Below, piece by piece: positions 8,101 to 13,751 of a stretch of 13,751 bases of DNA. A program made the position numbers and the translations under genes. Within the stretch, counting starts at the first letter, position 1; each line of letters begins with the position of its first letter. Source of the stretch: an uncultured Muribaculaceae bacterium (lineage in GTDB: Bacteria > Bacteroidota > Bacteroidia > Bacteroidales > Muribaculaceae); assembly GCA_958439725.1 (NCBI GenBank), contig CAUBWJ010000047.1:1-13751 (forward strand), written 5' to 3'. Below the pieces are notes generated by a model. That model made no database searches and was not told where the DNA came from. It saw only the letters and a list, made by a program, of their open reading frames with translations.

Positions 8101-8697
8101 CACCAGAGGATTGATAGTGGCGTTTGGCATGAATATGTCGGCGGCGCCGTTCTCACGCAGCGGACGGCTTATAACTATGGATTTGAACTCCTCCCAGGTC
8201 GAAGCTCCCTGAAGCAGCGTCAGAAGCGATTCCTCCTCGCCCAGGGTGCCGTTCGCGTCCATTTTGTAGCCTGTGTTCATGTCAGGATTGGCCACGGCCA
8301 CTATATAGCTGCGGCCAGATTTGGTGGCGATGTCAGTCAGCGGATGCAGCACATGGTTATCCTGTGAGGTCTGAAATCCATGCTCGCCGTTTACGAGGAA
8401 AAGACCGTTGTTGGTTGTGCTATTGTCATCCAGAAGCGTGCTCTTGCCCGAACTGGAATTGTAGATGCCGACCCAGAGCGACTCCACGTTGTAAGCATCC
8501 TTGTCGGCCATGTCGGCGCGCGATTCGAGCCGCGGCATTTCGGGGGCCGATACGCAGAGCGAAATCTTGGTGTCGCGGCCCTCCACCTCATTCACACCGA
8601 AGCCGGTGTCGAGGTCATCGCTACATCCTGTGGTGCCCATGAGCATGGCCACGGCGCCTGTCAGGAGTGATATTCTGTGTTTTCTGTATATTTTCAT
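5167..8697 (-). CDS. Large tip fimbrillin (DUF4906-like) lipoprotein
   Basis: This 1176-residue protein is the probable distal tip adhesin of the pilus. Its signal peptide ends in GTTGC with lipid cysteine C25, followed by SDD, which resembles the Bacteroidetes surface-export signal. R60-A61-D62 is a candidate arginine-protease trimming site. Residues about 420-500 carry the family-like block KYIVHLGY, RNSIYTYLVKI and ENQPGAEG. Residues 841-852 (DLNGNGVIDANE) form a full EF-hand-type calcium loop inside an NGNG/LRWYLP motif. The C-terminus has lectin-fold-like pieces: WSVRCIRNLG (about 930), RGWRAPNQKEL (about 1066), ICTVRF (about 1133) and VRCVRDL (about 1155). It starts 14 bp after the accessory fimbrillin gene and is followed 10 bp later by the thioredoxin-like lipoprotein. 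The 3' half of the gene is clearly more A/T-rich than the 5' half. Tip assignment comes from size, order and motifs. Confidence 0.85.
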   Translation of the reverse strand: MKIYRKHRISLLTGAVAMLMGTTGCSDDLDTGFGVNEVEGRDTKISLCVSAPEMPRLESRADMADKDAYNVESLWVGIYNSSSGKSTLLDDNSTTNNGLFLVNGEHGFQTSQDNHVLHPLTDIATKSGRSYIVAVANPDMNTGYKMDANGTLGEEESLLTLLQGASTWEEFKSIVISRPLRENGAADIFMPNATINPLVMSGIYSEERLNHPGDYDWSQVKPVYIGVNSAGVTLPGAIHLRRPYSQIKFDIQRAENTDIVDFEVESYVVHNVPTYGWLFERKQAENPAGKPWEYANAGDPMELDVTKNTNYRNSLTYTSADIEGSNNHFTFDFWQMENKRTGIIELGNATNAENYQKRDVEYKDGGKNTGVYTSLCPKETPQVATLNNFAGYVEINAKLTYKNPAGNPNNPTIPDQTFPTINSREVYAKYIVHLGYIGGNANDFNSLRNSIYTYLVKIKSATEIIVEAFTNNENQPGAEGTVIDVTNQMFNLDAHYAAFNIELTAENLRDFSFSIVAGDHRFSVDKAGNDTGSTKIPTSTTDADYQYYSWIEMMPTNSTDANVLAAYPGIGSPKLYKLNDIRKNYKEDGTGLTAGYYTVFVNEYTYEGETTGAVGNQTGKNWLTYVNQPNRMAYLNVAQATSNDGLSRYFRSKYAVSQRSIQTYYNTADNPENAIGVEHINETFGMDMRWPTTGVALADGTDDYPYVPNTTIADGGELSPDNGRYNVWIASGGGNIITGASQSWTTAGAWTTYVQCGNANNGTTGVANAVKRIDNDNQRVPNNEKLPKTWPVPMPVLLSAGDFSGATQSATASINIYDPQTDVDEAQVIHAMHACMNRNRDLNGNGVIDANELRWYLPASGKYARVIMGRNALSTPIMDYDNNTELNYAPSSGNNGRLSLATSDGKTVWAVEGMSMSNFGQYHVPSWSVRCIRNLGVNLSEVTSDPTDDPVDPAYSVQKGTGDYSTGAVVKNRHYYGTSLRDYSEDPLPLHKTNSPYNKIGRYGFEVALRGNAVTNGALVQQSTEATASYTSANGTTADGDPSPTSYTSYINNATSCADLNDNSGRRGWRAPNQKELIIMRREGLLRFPNDYSYYQGCTIEFYQNSSPFDSNNSDITNNKTTQNPNGYQGHRICTVRFNAATANWWNTCTLVRCVRDLTAAEAGMTYNQIRQYKQP

Positions 8698-8711
8698 CGT
8701 TGGCTGTCGGT

Positions 8712-10088
8712 TTAATCAAATGATGGTATATCGACTGTGGGAGTGTACCAGGGGCAGACGGTGTAACCCACCGATATTATGTTCTCGGGATTATCCGCGC
8801 TGTTCACCTGATAGCGGTATATGTGGTTGCGAAGCATTTCCTCGATTGGCTGGTTGTCCTGCGGAACTCCGTTCAGATAGCTCACGAGTTTGAGCTGCTT
8901 TATAGCTCCTTCATATTCCTCTCCTTGCGAGTTTGTAAGAGTTACCACTATATAAGGCTTTTCACTATTACCTATTGCGGCGAGGGAATATTCGGGAACA
9001 TAGGCTGTGAAAATCGGGAAACCTTCGGGGCCGATCACTGGATTATTTACTATAGCTCGTTCAGTGCCGTAAAATGAGATAAGCCTACTATAATCAGTAT
9101 AAGGCAGATATCCGGTTTCTGAGAAGGGGTTCGGTACAATATATGGATTGCCGTCCGGAATAGTTGGCATAGTCACGTTTTTTGACACATCGGTCCATTG
9201 AGGCTGGTTGATTCCGGAGGCGGTACCCATCCACGGCAGGATTGTTCCGGTGGAGTTGAATCCGCACAGCTCCACTTTCTCAATCCTCATTCGTGACATG
9301 ATTGGGTCATACGCCTCTCCATCGGCAAATTCCAGATGATCAATCACCTCAATTTTTGCCATGGCGCGGAGCATTGGAATATCCTTGCTATACTCTTTGT
9401 CGAGGTCAACCGGATCTTCGTAGGTCGATGTAACAAGGCGAGCCGTGCTGACGGTGAACTGCTGCAGTCCGCTCATGGGAATTAATTTATCCTGGTTTAT
9501 GGTCGGGGTCCATTCATAAAACGGGCTTCCATCCTGACTCAAACGTGGCGGGCAGTTGAACGTGCGGAGCTGCTGGGCCATCTGGTCGATGGTCGTCACG
9601 CCGGGGACAACGCCGAAATACTGGCCTCCGAGGCCTGAGGTGTTGGCGGTCACGAGAATGTAGAACGACACATTTTCCTGACCTGACTTCACGGCGGCGT
9701 CGAAATACGGCTCGTTGAACATGGCTTTCAGCTCATACCATGTATAGCGCTCATCATCTTTCGACGTGATTTCGGGCCTGAAGGTGCGCAGAAGCTTGCG
9801 GTCGGCGTCGAACAAGAAGAACTGCATGTCGGCCGTGTTTATATAGTTCTCGGCGGCGGAGCCCTGTTCGTCGGCGTCGCAATTGTCGGCTCTTGATACG
9901 GCGCTGCGGCCGGCCGGTGATGGAGTCACCACCATAAACTGCAGGGTGATGTTGTTTTCCGGAGCCGGAGGCTCGGGGCAGTCGTCGTCGTTGTCGGCCA
10001 CGCAGCCCTGCGCCAGTAGGGCGAGGGCGAGCAGTGCGGCGGCTGAAGCCGTGCCGCGCAGGAGCCTGTGGATTTGTTGTATGCTCAT
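8712..10088 (-). CDS. Accessory fimbrillin lipoprotein
   Basis: This 458-residue protein is a fimbrillin-like subunit placed between the anchor and tip genes, where Mfa3/FimC-type accessory subunits lie in Porphyromonas operons. The signal peptide ends LLAQGC (C29) and is followed by VADNDDD. The mature start NITLQFMVVTP resembles a first fimbrillin strand, and R66-A67-D68 (in AVSRADN) is a candidate trimming site. A second strand block, TADMQFFLFDADRKLL, is typical of the N-terminal fimbrillin domain. The C-terminus HIYRYQVNSADNPENIISVGY then VCPWYTPTVDIPSFD resembles the usual last donor-type strand. It probably links the shaft to the tip. It follows the anchor gene by 30 bp. The 3' half is more A/T-rich than the 5' half. 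The subunit class is confident; its exact Mfa/Fim equivalent is not. Confidence 0.82.
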   Translation of the reverse strand: MSIQQIHRLLRGTASAAALLALALLAQGCVADNDDDCPEPPAPENNITLQFMVVTPSPAGRSAVSRADNCDADEQGSAAENYINTADMQFFLFDADRKLLRTFRPEITSKDDERYTWYELKAMFNEPYFDAAVKSGQENVSFYILVTANTSGLGGQYFGVVPGVTTIDQMAQQLRTFNCPPRLSQDGSPFYEWTPTINQDKLIPMSGLQQFTVSTARLVTSTYEDPVDLDKEYSKDIPMLRAMAKIEVIDHLEFADGEAYDPIMSRMRIEKVELCGFNSTGTILPWMGTASGINQPQWTDVSKNVTMPTIPDGNPYIVPNPFSETGYLPYTDYSRLISFYGTERAIVNNPVIGPEGFPIFTAYVPEYSLAAIGNSEKPYIVVTLTNSQGEEYEGAIKQLKLVSYLNGVPQDNQPIEEMLRNHIYRYQVNSADNPENIISVGYTVCPWYTPTVDIPSFD

Positions 10089-10118
10089 GGTGCGTATGTC
10101 TGCTTTAGCCGTTGGTGA

Positions 10119-11180
10119 TTAAAGATCTTGGTCCTGCGGGGGCACGATGCGCCAGCCGTTGATGTTGATGCCCATGGCGGTGTACCATGTGCGGTTGGCG
10201 TCGATGAAAAACGCTATGGTGTGCTGGTCCATGCGGTCCAGATATTCCTGGTCGTTCCAGTGGCCCTGATAGTGGCCCTTGACCATGCAGAGATACTGCA
10301 GCAGGTTGAGGTCGATGATAGTGACGTCGTCGGTGGTGCGCACCACTTTCAGGCGGGGCTTGCGGTCGAGCATCAGGCGGCCCATGGTGGTCTCGGTCAT
10401 CATGCCCGATTTTACGCCTGTGGCTCCGTCGGCGCGGCCGGCCTCATTCTCCGTGATGAGGCTCTGCACGCTCCAGGGCAGATAGGTGAAGGCCGTCGTG
10501 CCGATAACGTCGTTCATATAGTTCATCTCGGAGTTCGAGCCTGTAACTTCCACGCGGAATTCCTGCGGGTCCATCTCGGCCTGGGTGTCGGCGTTCTGCA
10601 GCACGATCTGCAGCACGTTGGTGTCCTTCATCAGGTCGACGGCGGGAAGCACCACGTCGCCGTCATCGCCCGGACGGCACACAGCGCCGTTCGCCGTGCC
10701 GTAGAACAGCGGCACGATGTCCTTGTCGCTGTACAGCGCCGGGGCCGTGCCCTGCAGGGGCAGCGTGGCTCCGAGTTCCCTCACCGACGCGGGGCGCTCT
10801 CCGCCCCCTATGGCGAACGCCGTGGGATGGGCGTCGGCGGCGTCGCCCGTACACCATGCGAGCATCGAGTATGTTCCGGCCGGAAGGTCAACCTCCATCA
10901 TGTAGCCGGGCTTCGAGAGGGCCGCTCCGCTCTCGGTCTTGCGCAGGGCCAGCTGGCCGTTGGCGTCAAACACGTAGAGCGTCACGCCCGTCACCTGCGA
11001 GGCGAAGGCGTCGGCATCGAGAATGTTCTTGGTAAATGTGATCGGCACGAGATAGCGGGCGGTGCAGGGGCGCAGGTCATCGTTGATCATCGACGAGCAG
11101 GCGCTCATGGCAGCCGCGGCGACGGCCACCACGGCAGCCGTGAGTGTCCGTGAGGCTTTACGCATTTTGTTTCGTATCAT
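10119..11180 (-). CDS. FimB/Mfa2-family fimbrial anchor lipoprotein
   Basis: This protein anchors the pilus in the outer membrane and limits its length, by analogy with Mfa2/FimB of Porphyromonas gingivalis. It has 353 residues. The signal peptide ends MSAC with C28 lipidated, followed by the family hallmark SSMINDDLRPC, then the strand YLVPITFTKN, the ADAFASQV helix and VTLYVFDANGQL. MEVDLPAGTYSMLAWCTG is the typical second block, and the C-terminus has IFININGW-like IGININGWRIVP. No Arg-Ala-Asp trimming site occurs, as expected for an anchor that keeps its lipid. Translation could also start at Met6, five codons in. It lies 255 bp after the major subunit gene, across two terminator-like hairpins, and 30 bp before the accessory gene. 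It is GC-rich throughout. This is one of the surest assignments here. Confidence 0.9.
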   Translation of the reverse strand: MIRNKMRKASRTLTAAVVAVAAAAMSACSSMINDDLRPCTARYLVPITFTKNILDADAFASQVTGVTLYVFDANGQLALRKTESGAALSKPGYMMEVDLPAGTYSMLAWCTGDAADAHPTAFAIGGGERPASVRELGATLPLQGTAPALYSDKDIVPLFYGTANGAVCRPGDDGDVVLPAVDLMKDTNVLQIVLQNADTQAEMDPQEFRVEVTGSNSEMNYMNDVIGTTAFTYLPWSVQSLITENEAGRADGATGVKSGMMTETTMGRLMLDRKPRLKVVRTTDDVTIIDLNLLQYLCMVKGHYQGHWNDQEYLDRMDQHTIAFFIDANRTWYTAMGININGWRIVPPQDQDL

Positions 11181-11233
11181 TTTTGCGGATATATGATTTG
11201 TTTATTATTTCCTTGCGGGTGGTATATGTGGTG

Positions 11234-11261
11234 GAAGCTATGCTTTGGAAGCGTCAGCTTC
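11234..11261. other. Nested hairpin upstream of the anchor gene
   Basis: GAAGCT (11234-11239) pairs with AGCTTC (11256-11261), and an inner GCTT/AAGC pair closes a three-base loop. It lies 54 bases before the anchor start. It could be a leader structure or a binding site. No T-tract follows on either strand. Confidence 0.4.
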
Positions 11262-11282
11262 TCATTGTATTCAAATTAGGTG

Positions 11283-11303
11283 AAAAAAGCCGTCGGCTTT
11301 TTT
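11283..11303 (-). terminator. Bidirectional terminator-like palindrome, second of two
   Basis: AAAAAAGCCG, one base, then CGGCTTTTTT forms a near-perfect palindrome with a six-base T-tract on both strands. On the - strand it comes after the first terminator and before the anchor gene, so it may further reduce read-through from the major fimbrillin gene. Confidence 0.65.
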
Positions 11304-11355
11304 GATGATTGATTGTGTGGGGAGAGATTGAAAGAGAAGGAGAGCTTGGTTGAGA

Positions 11356-11399
11356 AAAAAATGAAGGCGGGGCGAAGCCGCGGGGCCGCGCCCCGCCTT
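11356..11399 (-). terminator. Terminator or attenuator after the major fimbrillin gene
   Basis: An 11-bp perfect stem pairs AAGGCGGGGCG (11364-11374) with CGCCCCGCCTT (11389-11399) around a 14-base loop. Read on the - strand, the stem is followed by CA and seven T residues. It starts about 37 bases after the major fimbrillin stop. It is a strong rho-independent terminator that probably gives partial read-through into the anchor gene. Confidence 0.82.
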
Positions 11400-11435
11400 T
11401 CAGATAATTAAGAGAACTGGATTTTCAGTTTGGGA

Positions 11436-13478
11436 TTAGAGATCAACGCCCTGAGCAGGAACCACGCGCCAGGCAAGGATGTTGAGGCGGGCGGCGATAT
11501 AGTAGTTGTCAGGATCCATCGGGGGAACGATGGGCTGAGTCTCTTCTCTAAGACCTACTCCAAGACCGGTTATCCTGTTTACATTGAGAGTATAGACATG
11601 GTTGCGAACTACACCGAAGTCACCGCGACGCACATTCTGCCAGTTATAAACGTTGGCATTGGCTCCGTCTTCGGTAAGGTTGACTCCTTCTGCATTAAGG
11701 TCATATCCGAGGTGACGGATAGGAATTGAGAAGAAAGCGAGTCCTCCTTTGAACTTGGAAGCAGTTGATACCGACTTCCAGAGGAGTCTGTTGGCTTCAT
11801 TGATGTTATCTTCATCCACAGGTACGAAATCTCTTTTCTCATCGGAATAGAAATAAACTGCGGCACCGGTGGGAACTCCTGTAAGCTGGAGTGTCACGAG
11901 ACGACCGGGAACGTTTTCTTTTGTGCCGTCTTCATCTGTGCGGACAGCTTGTGAGGGGTGATCCACTTTAAATAAGGCAGCATCTTTTACCAGACCGGTG
12001 CCATTTTGATTGGTGAAAAGGACGGACTGGTTTGCTATCATAGCATCTTTAACCAAAGCTTCTGTTCCGTAATAGTTGTCTATGCTCTTGACCGCTCCAT
12101 TGACGTTGCTCTGGGTCTTTCCATAAAGGTAGAAATCGGAATCGGTTGTTCCATTGTTAAGATGATATCTGCCAACGATAACTGCGGACGCTACCACAGC
12201 TTTGTTATTGATATCGGGTGCGTTAATGTTGAAAATGGCCGCGGTTGTTTCGCGTGAGTAGAAGTAGCCGTTTTTATTTGGATCATCCAGAGCAAAACCA
12301 TTGGTGGCATCCCAGGTTATGCCCGGGTCGGCAGGTGCAGCATCAGTGCCTGTCGGGATACCGTTCACAATCTGACTATAAGTAAAATAACGAAGTGCAT
12401 AGGGATATGCTGTAGTATTCCAGTTTTCTACATCGGTTATATTGTCCGATACTCTGGGATAATTACTTTTAAAGTAAGAAGGAGAGCATGCCCAATAACT
12501 ACGGAAGTTGTCAGGGTCATTCCATGGAACTGTATTTGTAAGGCCCATTGCCATACCTGTGTTCTCGAAAGCTTCACATATATCATCATAGGATGCCGGA
12601 GTTGTAGGATCCAATGTAGCTCCCTTCTCACCGGTAGCGAAAGCCTTGCAAACGAAAGTTTCCTCGTCAATTGCATTGGGGCGCCAACGCTCGGGTGTGA
12701 ATGTGATGGTTCCGTTAGTTGAGGTACCGTCAGCGTTCATCACGTTTACGGCATACGGTTCTATAGTTCCTGGAGCAAGTGTAAGACCGATTTTGGCGGC
12801 CTGGCGCTCTACGTAGATGTCAAGAACTTTAGGATCTTCATTTGGTCCGACAGTTGCATTAAGAGCCTCCTGAGCGGCGGATAATTCTTTGTATAGACCG
12901 AATTTGATGGGTGTTGCCATCATGCGTACATTATTCTCGCCACTGATTGGATTTTTACCATAGTAAGAGGAGTTACACATGGTGAAATAATTATCAGCGC
13001 TTTTTATTCTGGTGCGTGTAAGCTGTTCCACCTCTTTGAGTGTCATTGTAGAGAGTCCGGCGGTATTCATGGGATTGACGAAACACATCACGTAAGATGG
13101 CACTTCCTGGCCTTGAGTCAATTCTACGGGAACTACCGATGTCCATATTTTGGTTACATTGCCGCCTACAGGTTTCCATGTGTTATCATTGCTGTTAGGA
13201 GGAGTAAAAGGAAAACTCTTCATCGTGGCAGTAGTGTTACCTGAGCCGTCATAAAACACGAAAAGGAGTTCTTTGACTTCGCTTTCTTGGGCTGTTCCAT
13301 CCTCAAAGTCAGCACGACCCATCGATACAGGATTGCAGATGGAGACTGCAAGATACTGCGTCTGGTCTGTGAGGACCTTTTCAGGCTCCTGACCTTTCAT
13401 CGGCTCGTCGCTTGAGCAGGACGCGAGGGTCATTGCTGCAAGAGCCAATGTGCCGAGATAATAATTGATTTTTTTCAT
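11436..13478 (-). CDS. mfa1-like: Mfa1-type major fimbrillin (pilus shaft subunit)
   Basis: This is the structural shaft subunit of a type V pilus, 680 residues long and somewhat larger than the roughly 560-residue P. gingivalis Mfa1. The signal peptide ends TLASC (C21) and is followed by SSDEP, which resembles a surface-export signal. The first mature strand QYLAVSICNP is followed by R55-A56-D57, a candidate arginine-protease site whose cleavage would open the acceptor groove for strand exchange. VKELLFVFYDGSG is the usual second fimbrillin block. The C-terminal Mfa1 domain shows GLAFFSIPIRHLG, RRGDFGVVRNHVYTL, ITGLG, a Pro-rich PIVPPMDP and the closing NILAWRVVPAQGVDL. The start is preceded by an A/T-rich leader and no Shine-Dalgarno, as usual in Bacteroidetes. 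It heads the pilus cluster. A terminator follows it, so it is probably made in excess over the downstream subunits. Confidence 0.9.
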   Translation of the reverse strand: MKKINYYLGTLALAAMTLASCSSDEPMKGQEPEKVLTDQTQYLAVSICNPVSMGRADFEDGTAQESEVKELLFVFYDGSGNTTATMKSFPFTPPNSNDNTWKPVGGNVTKIWTSVVPVELTQGQEVPSYVMCFVNPMNTAGLSTMTLKEVEQLTRTRIKSADNYFTMCNSSYYGKNPISGENNVRMMATPIKFGLYKELSAAQEALNATVGPNEDPKVLDIYVERQAAKIGLTLAPGTIEPYAVNVMNADGTSTNGTITFTPERWRPNAIDEETFVCKAFATGEKGATLDPTTPASYDDICEAFENTGMAMGLTNTVPWNDPDNFRSYWACSPSYFKSNYPRVSDNITDVENWNTTAYPYALRYFTYSQIVNGIPTGTDAAPADPGITWDATNGFALDDPNKNGYFYSRETTAAIFNINAPDINNKAVVASAVIVGRYHLNNGTTDSDFYLYGKTQSNVNGAVKSIDNYYGTEALVKDAMIANQSVLFTNQNGTGLVKDAALFKVDHPSQAVRTDEDGTKENVPGRLVTLQLTGVPTGAAVYFYSDEKRDFVPVDEDNINEANRLLWKSVSTASKFKGGLAFFSIPIRHLGYDLNAEGVNLTEDGANANVYNWQNVRRGDFGVVRNHVYTLNVNRITGLGVGLREETQPIVPPMDPDNYYIAARLNILAWRVVPAQGVDL

Positions 13479-13540
13479 AAAAATTGATTAAAAAAATTGA
13501 GTATGATATTGATTGTTAGTTTCGTGTTGGTTCCCAGGCT
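13479..13540 (-). promoter_or_regulatory. A/T-rich leader of the major fimbrillin gene
   Basis: About 45 bases directly before the start codon are A/T-rich (T7 and T5 runs with AATCAAT repeats), sandwiched between the gene and the GC-rich structured repeat. A promoter is expected here or within the repeat. I looked for the Bacteroides -7 motif TAnnTTTG and did not find a clean match, so no promoter is placed. Confidence 0.35.
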
Positions 13541-13660
13541 TGCGCCGTGGGGCGAGGCGCGCATGCTCCGCAGCTTGCCTCGCGTGGGTGGTCGGAGATG
13601 CTCTGCCTCCCACAGCTTGCGCAGTGGGTTGTACAGACATCGCGCCTCCGGCGCTCCGTT
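13541..13660 (-). repeat. Structured extragenic repeat, copy B
   Basis: Read on the - strand, it aligns with copy A at 3334-3434, with 32 identical bases at 13552-13583. The first hairpin is GCGCC-GGA-GGCGC. The second is CCCAC/GTGGG around loop TGCGCAAGCT, and the third is GCGAGGC/GCCTCGC. The motif CCCAC, then a GCGC- or GAGG-like stretch, then AAGC recurs three times with spacing 40 and 37 bases, starting at 13628, 13588 and 13551 and reading leftwards, so the element is itself an array of related hairpin units. It ends about 60 bases before the major fimbrillin start codon. Confidence 0.8.
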
Positions 13661-13751
13661 GGGGGGCACCCTCCTCTGAGGGCTGAGCCGGGTATCGACT
13701 GGCGGGGCGGCTGCTCCGGGGAGCAGCCCTACATGGGGGTGGAGGGCTTGC
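13661..13751. other. GC-rich edge with a perfect palindrome
   Basis: GGCTGCTCC-GG-GGAGCAGCC (13709-13728) is a 9-bp perfect stem, and CCCTC-CTCT-GAGGG lies near 13670-13683. There is no T-tract and no gene is visible. This is probably more of the extragenic repeat region, cut by the window end. Confidence 0.5.

Noticed and set aside
7060..8367. 435-codon open frame on the + strand
   Set aside because: It lies wholly antisense to the tip fimbrillin gene, has no recognisable domain and no start context, and is explained by codon bias of the real gene.
10128..11153. 341-codon open frame on the + strand
   Set aside because: It is antisense to the clear FimB/Mfa2 anchor gene, with a His/Val-rich shadow composition and no domain.
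13479..13540. Invertible promoter upstream of the major fimbrillin
   Set aside because: No pair of inverted repeats encloses this leader, no clean TAnnTTTG box is present and no invertase gene is in the window.
13475..13679. Short frames of about 60 codons on both strands
   Set aside because: They run through copy B of the structured repeat. The hairpin covariation fits a non-coding element better.

Overview
The window looks like a chromosomal segment of a gut Bacteroidales bacterium. A Muribaculaceae- or Bacteroides-like member is plausible, but I cannot place the genus. The case rests on a type V pilus (fimbrillin) gene cluster of the Mfa/Fim kind, Bacteroidetes-style lipoprotein signals (Cys followed by Ser/Asp), a DUF5106/thioredoxin-like lipoprotein, A/T-rich leaders and no convincing Shine-Dalgarno sequences.

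Layout. On the + strand, 42-3020 holds a large fimbrial tip-like protein whose signal peptide and N-terminus are missing or out of frame; a rho-independent terminator follows it. Positions 3021-4124 carry no gene. They hold a structured repeat element (about 3334-3434), a 115-bp tandem array (3481-3880) and another set of strong hairpins (3987-4077). On the - strand, read from 13478 down to 4125, the order is: Mfa1-type major fimbrillin, a 255-bp gap with two terminator-like hairpins, FimB/Mfa2-type anchor, accessory fimbrillin, very large tip fimbrillin, and a thioredoxin-like lipoprotein with a Ser-Asp triplet repeat. The last four genes are separated by 30, 14 and 10 bp and probably form one transcription unit. 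A second copy of the structured repeat, inverted relative to the first, lies just upstream of the major fimbrillin gene.

How the parts fit. In type V pili, subunits are exported as lipoproteins, trimmed by an arginine-specific protease and joined by strand exchange. The anchor is not trimmed and holds the shaft in the outer membrane. Three - strand subunits carry an Arg-Ala-Asp (R-A-D) site at residues 55-66 and the anchor does not, which matches that model. The terminators between the major subunit and the anchor would give many shaft subunits per anchor and tip.

Points most worth a second look: the two inverted repeat copies, whose hairpins differ by compensatory base changes; the N-terminally broken tip gene, possibly a silent cassette; the sharp GC drop inside three of the pilus genes; an EF-hand-like calcium loop in the tip; and the thioredoxin-like lipoprotein at the operon end.
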